A stretch of 64,000 bases of DNA from Takakia lepidozioides. Lineage: Eukaryota > Streptophyta > Takakiopsida > Takakiales > Takakiaceae. The stretch spans positions 45,880,001 to 45,944,000 of the forward strand of contig CM060733.1 in the NCBI GenBank assembly GCA_030704615.1, written 5' to 3'. A program made the translations under genes and the position numbers. Positions within the stretch are counted from its first letter, which is position 1. Each line of letters starts with the position of its first letter. The notes below the pieces were generated by a model. It was not told the origin of the DNA. It searched no databases and saw only the letters and a program-made list of their open reading frames with translations. Positions 1 to 10,549 of this stretch are shown in pieces.

Positions 1-126
1 ACAAAACCCTTCAATGAATGCATCAAACTTACTTCCTTTGGAACTCTTGAGATGACTGGAACGAATATTTTGTGTGAGAATGCCACTTCACCTGGGTGAG
101 GGTTAGGCCTTTGGAATGTGGTTGTA

Positions 127-1588
127 ATGACTGCTGCCGCTAGCAACAACCTGAAAAAACTAAAAGTGGAAGCTAATGAAGAAGTGGTAAAAAACTGTGC
201 ACAGGCTCAAATTCACAGTAGTGAAAATATTTGGTGTGCAGATTGTTTTGGACGGAAGGAAGTGCCATGCCCAGTGTGCAATAAGGACCAGGAGCCTGGT
301 TCATATTTATCAGGACAAACAACCGTGTGTCCTCGGTGCTACGGACGAGGCCTCCTGGCACATCAAGATGGCTCTGATTCCAAGTGGGTGGTGTCTCGTG
401 CCGTCCTTTGTCCTAGCTGCTCTGTACAAGAGCTGGACAAGCTAGTCAATATGTGCATTACTTGTGGGGAGCTAATGAGGATGTTCTTTGCATAATTCAA
501 AGTGCATATTCAAGTGAAAGCATTGCACAGGAGCTGGTTAATGTTTCTAGGAAAATTGGAGTACTGTCCCTGCTTGGTGTTATCTGATCTATTTAAGTAG
601 TTTTGTAGAGTCTGCAATGTTTGCTTAAAGCAAGGCTCAATATGAAGTTATGATTTTATGTGGCAATATGATAAGAGTCCATATCAAAGCATCTCAACTT
701 CAAACTTAATCACTTTCACTTCCAGATTGCAGCTTTACACGGGACTTAAATGGTTGCCACCCAGCGTTCCTGCCGGTGCACAGGGCTCTGAAGCAATGTG
801 CTACTGCAAGTTGCCTCCTAAAACGTATCATTAAATTACTGACTGTTGAAATTTGTTCAGATGCTTGCAATGCGAAGGTAAAGGGAGGCTGCCATGTGCT
901 CAGTGCAACTCACGCGGACTGCTCAAGTGTAAGAAATGTCAGGGCTCAGGTGCCCTGCTTCTGGGAAATCTTCTCACCGTGACGTGGTATGCTTTCAGTT
1001 CTTTCCAAGTTATCCCAGTGATTAGAATGTATTTAGGGGACCTTGAATAGAATAGGAAGAGATGAGGGCCCTAGCAATATCAATATGGAATAATTAGGGA
1101 TAAATTCTTTGCAAGGCTTATCTGAAGAGGTGGTATGTGTAGGAGGGTACTTGACTTTTTGAAATCTTGGCAAAGTGTCTCTAAGCAAGTACTTTGGATG
1201 CAGGAGAACATTAGTCACCAAGAAGATCAGTGCATCAAGCAATGCTGCGTCAGTACCTGATGAGGTGTTTCATGAAGGCAAAGGGGTGCAACTGTACAGC
1301 AGCGAATCTTATCAGTGCCATCCTGTCTGCTTTCCAAACTGTCATGGGCTCACCAAGCTGTCTTCTGACATAATTGCTGACCATGCACAAGTTCCCCCTT
1401 CAGCGCGCGTTATTTGTGAGAGACAACAGATGTATATGATCCCCGTCACACGCGTGTTGGTTTCTCAAGGTGACAGATCATTCAAGTTCTACATCGTTGG
1501 ATTGAACAAGTGGATTTATGTCAAGGATTATCCCTCAAGGTGCTGTTATGGGCTCTGTTGTTGCCAAAGTTCATGTACTATTTTGTGA
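127..1588 (+). CDS. SSUH2-like: SSUH2-like cysteine-rich (DnaJ zinc-finger-type) protein, 5' end uncertain
   Basis: Three exons chain in frame: about 127-383, 861-986 and 1204-1588 (stop TGA 1586-1588). Both introns have GT-AG borders and phase 2: a Lys codon spans 382-383/861 and a Trp codon spans 985-986/1204. The product carries a run of CxxC and CxxCxGxG motifs (WCADC, CPVC, CPRCYGRG, CLQCEGKG, CAQC, CKKCQGSG), resembling the zinc-binding domain of DnaJ proteins. A conserved tail follows, with IPVTRV, then FYIVGLNKWIY and DYPSRCCYG. This order, CxxC fingers, then a short LTVTW strand, then a tail ending in YPxRCC, is what I recall of the SSUH2 family (C. elegans ssu-2, human C3orf32). The molecular function of that family is poorly defined. 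The ATG at 127 is the first Met of the open frame, but family members have more sequence upstream, so further 5' exons probably lie outside or near the window edge. Confidence 0.75.
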
Positions 1589-4500
1589 TCTTGAGTGGTC
1601 ATGGGCCTTTTGTCCAGAGTAATGTCTAAGGACCTGGAGAAGTCATGACTTTTCCATCTGCATGAAGTTGGTGTGTTTGGTCATTATATGTATGATCTAA
1701 TAGAGTGTACTCATGAGGCAATGTTTGCCATAGCCTATGTGCAATCTAACAGAATGTGCCAAATTTTAATGAGATTTTAGACATTTATATCTGGAGGATG
1801 TAGAGGGTAGGTTTCACCATCTGCAGCATTTGCTTCAACACAAGTACTCTGGAGTGAAATGTAAGACATGGTAAACCTGACAAATTGTTGAAGTCATCTA
1901 TTAATGGGAGGTCCCATTTGTGAGGTGATTGCTGGACGCTTTCAAACCACACCCAAGATGCATCACACCCAACAAGACAGTGTGAAGAACAAATAATCCC
2001 TCAGCTTGAACCAGGCAAGATATCCACGTGCAAGTTACAATTGAGTATAAGTATTCCAGTGGAGAGAAAGAAAGGCAAAAAGTGACGTGGAGAAGTAACC
2101 GGAGGCCCAAAGGGGAAGGATCTAAATCCATGCACAACCTTTATCATGCTTCTGCAACGGTTATGTCTTGCTCCTTTTGAGTAAATTATATGCAGTTTGT
2201 ATTGCGCCTAGGACCTGCAGACAATGATCTTCTATTCAACAGAAACACGTGTATCTGCAATTTAGAATCACTGCAATAAAACCCTAGGCATTCAGTAACC
2301 ATAAGGCTCTTTGGTGCCAGAACTGGATATCATGTTCGCCGGTATGTAAGCTTCTCTGACTGCACATAACCAAGCCACCCCGTCCCGCCTCACACATCAT
2401 GATACTTTTTTCTGGATTAAGTTTCAAGATCTCTGATGTTCTGAGATGTCCCAAGATCAAACAGAAATTGGAATACAAGGATTTCTCACAAACTACATAT
2501 GATGTGGACAGTCACTGCCAATGAAGTGAAGAAGACCTTTGATTTCAAGACAACCAACAACATGGGTATTGACAAGCTGAAAGGGACTCACAGTTTCCCA
2601 CCACCTTGCAAAAGGACTCATGTGAAAGTGTAAGTCTGGCAGCAGGAAAGTATTTTACCTTAATTAGCATGTAGGTTGGAAGCCAGGCAGGTGATGTAGG
2701 GATTCCGGCCCATGTCAGCTGTGACACATTCACACTACTGTTCAGTACACAGCAAAAATGGATGGCTTTCTGATAAGTTTCACTTGCAACCAAACTATAT
2801 TTGGGTCATTGGAGGGCATTCACCAACTAGGTGAGACCATTCAGCAGTAAAACTGTTGAAAGTTGCCCTGGCTACGATCCACTCTTTAAGTGTAACAGAC
2901 GGCCACGTCAACCATGTCCTTATAGGGCCTCACCAAGCACAAGAGTGCAATACATGCAAATTTGCGAGTACTCTTACCAGAGCATACTCTCCATGGTCAA
3001 AATATCTTAATTCCAAGACCTGCAAAAGCAAACAGTCTTGTGAGCAGCCAGGAAATACTCCATGTAGGAGTAAGAGACCACTGCAACTCGAAGTGGCACT
3101 GTGAATCTTATATTCCCCAAACACTCTTGCATAGTTTTCAGCCCGTTAGCTTGATAGACAGGTCTACAAGTCGATAAAGACTATGCCTACACGATTTACA
3201 CCAAAGTAGGCAGAATGACCTTTATTGTGAACCGACATTCAAATCTCTGAATTAATTCCAGGTGAGAGAAGTGCATATTAGTGACACGCACACCTTCCTC
3301 CAGACTGTTACAAAATGTGGTGGGAAGCTGGCTGCAAGGATCACTTATCTGTAAAAGTGTTCGACTCAAAATGGTTTTCTGACTTCGGAGGGCACAGCAG
3401 TTGGAATGCTTAAATTGGTTCAAATTTGCCTTCTGGCCTACTGAATCAAGAGAAACCAGGACACACAGACAATAGCCTGCTGCATACCTCACCACGGTCT
3501 TCATAGATGTAGTCTAGCCCCTTGAAATAGGGTGGGTGTCCAACTGAGAGGTACTGCATGCATGCAACGCTCATCCCAATTAAAAATTCTACAAGATCAT
3601 GATAAGGTCAATGTCTTCATCTACGATTTAGAAGCCAAGGTGTACTTGGTGACGACCTTCATTACTCTTAACTTTCAGTTCAAATTAATCGATTGCAGAC
3701 CACCAGAGTCTGCATTCATGTTCGTCGATAAGCCAAAACTGTGTTCCATTACAGCTTGGGAATTCAAGCACAAGCGAGGTGAGAGTTCATCAAATAGAGT
3801 GTGGAACATACCTCCACACTGTTGAGATACTTTTCTTTATCAACTCTCACAATTTGTCCCTTCTTTACTGCCACCAAAGAAACCCAAACTTCTTTCAAAG
3901 ATTAAAATCAGGCATACCTATGGCTATGATACCAACTTGTTTTCGTCAATTGTGGAATGTGGAATGTGCCCTACCTAGTTCCTCTGGTCAGAAGCCAAAG
4001 AGCTCCAGGAGCAACTGGCTGAGACAATGTGTGGGTCGAGCAGGCAACCACAAACTATAGTAAAACTTGGATGGATCTGAAAAACGTGGACAGCATGGAA
4101 AACAGGGGGAGTCACTTTTGAATATAGATCAAAGCTTTCCTAGTTCTGGAGTGTTTAGTGTGGAAACACCACAATATATGCTCTGTATGACTTGATATCC
4201 AAGCCCTAGCTCTCCAGCTATGCATTATCTCATAACAGAATGCCCTGCTACAGAATCCTTGGAGAAACATTGCCCTAGCAGCAACCAGCATTTTGGCCCG
4301 AGAGTAGAGGGCCACCATGAACTAATAGGAGCTCTGATCAAGAGAGAACAAGATGTGCAACAAACAGTACCAATGAAACACAGTAGGAGTACCAGGGTGG
4401 GCATGAGAAAACATACAGGTAAATTCACGCTTTTTGGGAGTCTGAGTGACATTGGAGGCAGGGATAGGGGAGGGGACTGGGGCCGATGCAGGTGTGGGCT

Positions 4501-5470
4501 CTGCGGCAGCCGAAGTCACACGCATGCCTCTCCTCTGCAATGCATTCATGGCTCAAAGTTTATTATTGCCAAGCAGGGTGTATCAAGAGGGGAGGAGGGC
4601 CATAAGATTGGTGAAGGCTCAGTTTAATGGTTTCCAGTCAGATTTTGCCAAAGGGTTGCTTAAATTTCCATAAATCTCATGCAGTCAAAGATAAGCTGGG
4701 AATTTGAGTGTCAATGTATGGCGTAGTATAAAGATCATACAAGGAGATACAATGTTGCTATGTGTGCTCCTGCTCTAGAGTAAATTTGCACAGCTTTAGG
4801 GGGCAAATGTCGCATGTGTGAGAGACTAAGATGTTTTTGTCTACGGATTGACGTGTGACCACGTCCTCGGTGAGGAGCTACTGCTCAAACTGCGCACTCT
4901 GTCTGGCAAATCTCCACTGCCACCTGCCACACACCAATGTCTCCAGACTGTATCTACTCTGTTCATTATTGCTTGACTTTAGCTGACTTTCCCTGATTAC
5001 ATGTGTTATCCCAGGAATCAGTAAGCTTCCTCTGACCGTACGAGGCAATTCCCGAGAACAAACAGCTCTGGTGCAACCCAAGGAATGCAACACTCTCTCA
5101 ATTTTAAGGATTCACATTAAATTCTAAGAGAAGCAACAAAACCACCACACAACCTTCGCACATCTAACAAGTTCAGGTGATCATACAAGGTGCAGAGCAA
5201 GAACCTTATGCAATTCGGCTGGGCGGGTGCTCAAAGCATTCTGACAGGGAAAAATACGAAATGACTGACAACCGTCCTGCGTGTGTGGCAGAGCCAGACG
5301 GGGTTGCGCAGCTAGAGATGCCATTGATGCTCTGTATCTTATGCAACACGGACACAACGCGATGGCGCACCAGAGAGGCGAGCTCATGCTTCCTCGGCCT
5401 CAAGCATTCCAACAGGAATGGATAAGAGGGTGGATGGATGGGGATGGAACCCTTTGAGATGGATAGAAAT
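1589..5470. other. gene-poor stretch, no supported coding region
   Basis: Only short open frames on both strands, none with a recognisable domain or chaining splice sites. The one structured feature is a possible LTR-retroelement relic around 3836-3950, listed separately. Confidence 0.6.
3836..3950 (-). mobile_element. possible miniature LTR-retrotransposon relic (primer-binding site plus polypurine tract)
   Basis: Read on the minus strand, a sequence ending in AAAACA is followed by TTGGTATCATAGCCAT, close to the initiator-tRNA-Met primer-binding site used by many plant LTR elements. About 70 bases on comes a purine-rich AAAGAAGGGA, then TGTGAGAGTTGATAAAG, which looks like the TG start of an LTR. 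That close spacing would fit a TRIM-type miniature element. I could not find a matching second LTR, so this is tentative. Confidence 0.3.
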
Positions 5471-5618
5471 TTCTTGAGGGCCCCACACAGGCTCAGAATT
5501 TTGTGTGGCCTCGTCGTTATGAGGCTGGTCAGACGACCGTCAGGCCATCTCATTAATATAGGAGCAAACTACCTTCCTGCGTCAAGGACTTAGAATTTTT
5601 TTGGCATATGAATTTTAC

Positions 5619-5723
5619 AACTACCTCCATGCAGGTAGTTTTAGGATTTTCTACATGAAGGTAGTTGCGAAACCAAGCTGAACTACCTGCATGAGAGTAG
5701 TTGCACACCACCTCCATGGAGGT
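5619..5723. repeat. cluster of four related short palindromes
   Basis: Four versions of a hairpin motif built on ACTACCT...AGGTAGT occur within about 105 bases: AACTACCT-CCATGC-AGGTAGTT at 5619-5640, a half-diverged copy around 5651-5666, AACTACCT...GTAGTT at 5681-5702, and the perfect 14-base palindrome ACCTCCATGGAGGT at 5710-5723. They lie inside the inverted-repeat element and upstream of a TATA-like sequence. Confidence 0.75.
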
Positions 5724-5854
5724 AGTTACAGTAAGCGCCAACCACCGGAACCACGTTCACGGAATGGAACCCCAGATCTGCGCATCGTCACAGCGCCATC
5801 GACTTACCACCAGACCACAACCTCCGCCGTGCCGATGGTCTGACGTTTTTTCGA

Positions 5855-5862
5855 TATATAAG
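5855..5862 (+). promoter_or_regulatory. TATA-like sequence inside the foldback element
   Basis: TATATAAG about 130 bases downstream of the palindrome cluster. No open frame of note follows closely, so promoter function is only a possibility. Confidence 0.25.
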
Positions 5863-5990
5863 AGAAACAGGGGAACAGGGATCCTTTTAATGTAGCGGGG
5901 CCGCTGTCAGGTCCCTGTCCCCTCTGCACCGTGCGGCCTCATTACGACGAGGCCACACAAAATTCTGAGGCGCCCCACACATCTGAGAAA

Positions 5991-7415
5991 GTGAATGGAG
6001 AAGCATTTCAGCACACTTGGGCATAAGGCTTATGAGCCTTTTGCCATTGAGCTCCCGCGCAAAGACAACAAACTTTGGTGGGCTAGTACAGGGCATATTC
6101 ATGATATCTCTGTTTCTAAAGCAATGAATTTCTTTGTACATACCAATAGTTTTAAACTGTTAACTGTACTGCGGTGGTCCCCAAAGATCAAAGTATCTCT
6201 TCGCGCAATCTATCAGCCCCTGGAGGTTGGAAGGACTCTCCGGATGGTGAAGTTTGGCAAGGGAGACCATCAGTCACGGTGGAGCATCTCACAGGGGAGT
6301 CCACCCATGTGGAAAAGTTGGTGACTTGGTCCCTGGGGGAGCTGGGAGCTCGCCATTTGGACGGCCTAATGATTCTGCAGGTATGGTAATGCTCTTTAGT
6401 CATGGCCTGAAGTGAATATTTGGACAAAGTTAAGAAAGTGAACCACAACAGTGTTTGAGGGTCAAGCCACCGATCAATAGTAAGACAGGTATTGCAGTGT
6501 TGAAATGATGATGGATGGTTCTATGAGTAGACATCTTGAGTGTTTGGCACTTTGAGCCTTGGACATGCGCCCTGAAGGGAGACTTGCCTGTTCCCCAGCC
6601 ATCAGATTGCACCTACTCTTGGGACATTCAGTTCCTGGAGGACTTACAAACTGGTTTGAACAACATGCTTCAAAACAAAATGGTGACAGATTCTGCATTG
6701 ACATCTCTGTTTAGGAAGACAAGACTTTCTCCCAATCGAATAATGTGATCTCATGCAAAGCACCTTGCAAGTCTTTGCAAGAAGCAACATAGTACCTACC
6801 AAGATGACACATTCACCATAAACACTGATGCTAGTGCTGCAAATGCCATGAGAACATGAACATTTATCCTCCCTCCTGCAACATCAGTTGCTGCATCTAG
6901 CAATGCTGGTACCTGCAACGGTCATCACTTAGGGAATGTCATTTCCAAATCTTATGAGAAGACAACCGTTCTTCAAGGGAAACTTGCGTCATGGGGAATG
7001 GTATATTTACCTGATGACCGAAACTTCAGAAACTGTTACCAAGAATCCACGTCCACAACAGCTTCAAATCTGACAATAGTTCAGTTCTGCTACGGAAATC
7101 AATGATGCTTGACTTAGAAGAAGGCCAACTTCTCATCAGATGCTAGCAGAACCCTATTTTACAAAGCTGTCAGTCAAGTCAACCCCCTTCCCAAAATGTG
7201 AAGAATTTGATAAGCAAACTGGCAGCACTAATTTTTTTCCCTTCAAATAATTCCTCAATAAAGTTTCCATCCAGGGCCACTGTCCCCTGTTAAATAAATA
7301 AGTAAATAAAATGTTAACCTATTTGTCAACCTCTAAGCATCAATTGATGTGAGATGCACCATTCTAAAATCTGATACCAACAGAAATTTGACTTATGCCC
7401 TCTAAATTATCTATA
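5991..7415. other. intergenic, degenerate sequence
   Basis: Short frames at 5995-6324, 6174-6389 and 6536-6748 read as moderately protein-like but match no family I recognise and do not chain by splice sites. I see no RNA gene or clear repeat here. Confidence 0.5.
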
Positions 7416-8213
7416 TTAACCCTTAAGTTCCCAAGCGACCTGAATCGGGTCACTTTGAATTTGCAGTTCGACCTAATTTTCGCAGATCTAATCTGATGGG
7501 GCCCACTCCTGAAGCTTTAATGACAAGGGATTTGTCTCGTGTATGATGCAAAAAACAAAAGTTGCCACTTACAAAAAATATCTTAGTCTCTCATTTACGT
7601 TTTGGGGCCTGAAAAGGGCTGTTGACCGCTGACATGGCAGGTAAACAAGCCCAAAACAGATTGCACTCCAAAGGCCATTTTTGGCAGCAATTTTGGAAAA
7701 AACACTTCACCTTGTGGTGTGTGAGCATTACATACAAACATCCACCATTGGCTTTTAAGAAATTTGTAGAAAAAAAAAGTACTTCATTTGGAGGCACATT
7801 TTCTGTTGTCAATTTTGAGATTTCAAACCCCATGTAATTGCATGCATAGCAACCATAGGTGAAAAAAATCAGTTGGACCTGCAATTTAGTGGGGTCATGG
7901 CCACTCCACTATTGATTTGGAAATGGTGGGTCTTGGGGCAAGCAAAATTGGATAAAGCTAGGTTTTGATTTGGTCAAACCTATTTCTTTCTAGCTTTTTC
8001 TTTGGGACCTGATATTTGAGGTCCGGGCCAACGCTATAATCTCACAATTTCCACGGTGGACTTGGCTCATTTTTTGGTATGTCATGCATAAATGAGCTGG
8101 GCCCATTGCTATAAGGCTGGAATCTGTGGATGATTTTTGGCATGTTTCTAGGGGCAATTTACTGCCCAAAATTGGTAAAAAGTCAAAAAAGGGCTTGGGA
8201 ACTTAAGGGTTAA
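7416..8213. mobile_element. non-autonomous piggyBac-like element
   Basis: A perfect 21-base inverted repeat bounds the segment: TTAA followed by CCCTTAAGTTCCCAAGC at 7416-7436, and its exact reverse complement ending in TTAA at 8193-8213. Flanking TTAA on both sides plus ends starting CCC are the hallmarks of piggyBac insertions, which duplicate TTAA. The element proper is 7420-8209, 790 bases. The longest interior frame (7591-7884, minus) has no transposase features, so it would depend on an enzyme encoded elsewhere. The intact inverted repeat suggests it is not very old. Confidence 0.75.
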
Positions 8214-9120
8214 CATTCATATGTATAATGAGATATACGTTATTGCAATATATTAACTAACTTATGACTATAAAATGCCTCTCATTTTACAATAATAGGG
8301 TCATGAGTGCAAGCGTGCGAGAAGGACTGTGCGCCCATGACGAGGGGCTCCCCCGCCAGCGGTCGCCCATGCCCGCCCCTGCTGCTGCGGTTGCACCAGC
8401 CGCAGCTGCCCCGCCCTGGGTCGTCCACGGGCCGTTCCGCTGGGGCGGGTCCGCTCCCACTAGTCCGCCCGCCCGCAAGTTCTAGGCAGTCCAGGACGAA
8501 TCCCATCGCAGCCCTCCAATTTAGGGCCATATCTCGCCACGCCTTATCTCTGCCGCCAGCCATCTGCCACTAGCTGTAAACGTGGGTCCTGTTTCTCCTT
8601 GCACGTTCTCCATCGTGTCATGTGGCGCTTTCGTTGCGAGTTCTAGAGCGTGTGTTCTGCACTCTACAAGGCATGGACGTAAGAGCGAGGCATGGACGTA
8701 GGAGCGGAAGCCGACGACATGTAGCAATTTGAGAGCCAGCTTATACATCCTCTTCGGCAAAGTTTGCAAACGCCAAAACCAGGACCTTTCAACAATAAGG
8801 ACCTCCGTTGGAAGTGTGAAACGCAATATGGATTTAGGGGAGTGCAAATGCGTGTTAAAAAGACTTGTATACCTTGGGATAGAGTTGCGGACTTCATCCA
8901 TGGATAGGAGAGTGTGGAGGACTGCCCCACTCAGTATTTGGGTACATGTGCATAGTAAAGTTCTCGCTGCATCATCTTTATACTTAGCCAATTTCGCTTT
9001 CCAGGTCCCGCTCCATGCCATCGTTCACTGCTGGTGCCTTTGCTCCCGCCATTGTTTTCTTTCACCTGCTTTCGCCCTACAGCTGTAAGTACTCCCAAAT
9101 TGGATTGGCAGGTCCCCGGC
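8214..9120. other. GC-rich intergenic stretch, possibly 3' flank or LTR of the adjacent gypsy relic
   Basis: About 8300-8570 is strongly GC-rich. A 19-base tandem pair sits at 8669-8687 and 8688-8706. A minus-strand frame of 166 codons (8521-9021) shows no recognisable domain. The segment lies just downstream, in minus sense, of a Ty3/gypsy integrase, where a 3' LTR would be expected, but I found no second copy to prove it. Confidence 0.4.
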
Positions 9121-9124
9121 CAAA

Positions 9125-10390
9125 CGCGTCAGCTACTTGACATGAATTGATTTGAGGTCTCTTCGTGATCTGTTCCAACTTTTTCCTGCTCCATCCACCA
9201 GCTTGCAGATTCGCTCTCCTTCTCCCATGATCGTTTCATCGTGATGCTTGTCGACATACCCCACAAAAGTGTAAGGCCTTTCCATGAGGATTCCAGGTTT
9301 CGCTTCTTACCAGGTTTGATCATCATCACAAGTGTCCCCTCAGCCAGCTCAGGTAACGACTTCCCTCTTGATTTACATTGAGCATAAGCCTTCCTTTGTG
9401 CACTTTGCGCAACTTGTACATTGGCTCTCAGTTTTGCCTCTAGCTCGCGGATGATTCACACCTTCTCTGCAATCATGTTCTGCATAGCTCCAATGTCATC
9501 ACTTAGCTCAACTAGCTCAGTAATGCCAGGTAATTCGTTGTCTATTCCCAATCGCATTTCCCTGCCAGTAAGTACTTTGAAAGGTGACAAGTTCGTGGAG
9601 GCTTGAATCCCTATTCTGTATCCGAATGTTGCCTTGTATATGTCCCTGTCCCATTCTTTGTTTTCTTCTTTTCCCATGGTGACCATGCATTCTTTCATTG
9701 ATCATATTAACCGCACCACCATCCCGTTGCACTGGGGCCAATAAGGTGCGGAATGCTCATGTTTAATCCCAAAGCGTTGACAGACCAGAGCAAAATCCTT
9801 CGTCCATTCTGCTCCATGATCTGTAAGTACAGTGTTTGGCACTCCATAGCGGTAAATCACTTCCTCCTCCAAGAACCTTGCGGTGAGCAATGAAGTGTGT
9901 TTGTTGACAGGGCAAACTTCTACCCTCTTAGAGAAGTGGTCCACAGCGATTAGGGCGTATTTATTTCCAGTTGTGGACAGAGGTAATGGACCGGCAGTAT
10001 CCAAAGCTATTCTGTAGAAGATGTCTCTTACAGGAATACTCTCATCTGCTTCGCTCCAGATCGCAAAGGTGTAGTGGTCTTGGCCAACTGACACTTGAGG
10101 CATGATTTCAATACCTTTACTGTCGTTTTGGTTCTGTTGTGCCAAAAGAAACGCTTGCAGACCTCATGATGGATACGGTGAACTCCAAAATGTCCCATTT
10201 CTTCATGAATTTGTTGGACTATGGCTTCTCGCTCCTTCTTCTCTGGTACTAACTGACCTTGAAACACAAATCTCCCTTCCATCAGTTTGTATGATTTGGC
10301 CCTCTTCCTCACTCTTTTTGCTTCTTTGGAATCCAAATATTCATTTACTTCACCAAATGTAAGCATGTGCATGACCTATATGTCATCCAG
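9125..10390 (-). pseudogene. Ty3/gypsy retrotransposon integrase, broken
   Basis: Read 10390 to 9125 on the minus strand. First comes the HHCC zinc-binding domain (HEEMGHFGVHRIHH, then CLKCQ, about 10205-10085). The integrase core follows (about 10050-9705): LDTAGPLPLS, DHFSKRVE and LTDHGAEW, which contain the first two catalytic Asp residues. At WPQCNGMVVRLI the expected catalytic Glu (normally in the NGxVER block) is Val. A frameshift near 9700 leads into the C-terminal part with FKVLTGREMRLG, and a further break precedes MMIKPGKKRNLESSWKG and the chromodomain-proximal tail near 9130. Several frameshifts, one stop near 10375 and the lost Glu make it inactive. Reverse transcriptase and RNase H, normally upstream of integrase, are absent. 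Confidence 0.85.
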
Positions 10391-10549
10391 AATATCAGAA
10401 ATTGTCTCCTCCTCTTGTGCTTCATCACTGAGGCTGTTCCACCCTCTTCCTCCTTCTGTTCACCTTCAGCTGCCATTAACAACTCCAGCTGCATGTGTTT
10501 TGTGATCAGCCCCTTCTTTCTGCTGATTTAATCGCCAGAGGCTCAGTAC

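Larger units (their letters stand above)
5471..5990. mobile_element. foldback/MITE-like element with long inverted ends
   Basis: Two 34-base arms, 5492-5525 and 5936-5969, are reverse complements with one mismatch. Both contain CTCAGAATTTTGTGTGGCC and CCTCGTCGT. Weaker similarity extends outward to about 5471 and 5990. Each arm also folds on itself (GGCC...TGTGTGGCC). The roughly 410-base interior carries four short palindromes and a TATA-like sequence but no coding capacity. No target-site duplication was clear, so the exact ends are uncertain. Confidence 0.65.

Noticed and set aside
8521-9021. 166-codon minus-strand frame as a gene
   Set aside because: No domain, no splice context, and the plus strand is equally open in part; likely chance or retroelement flank.
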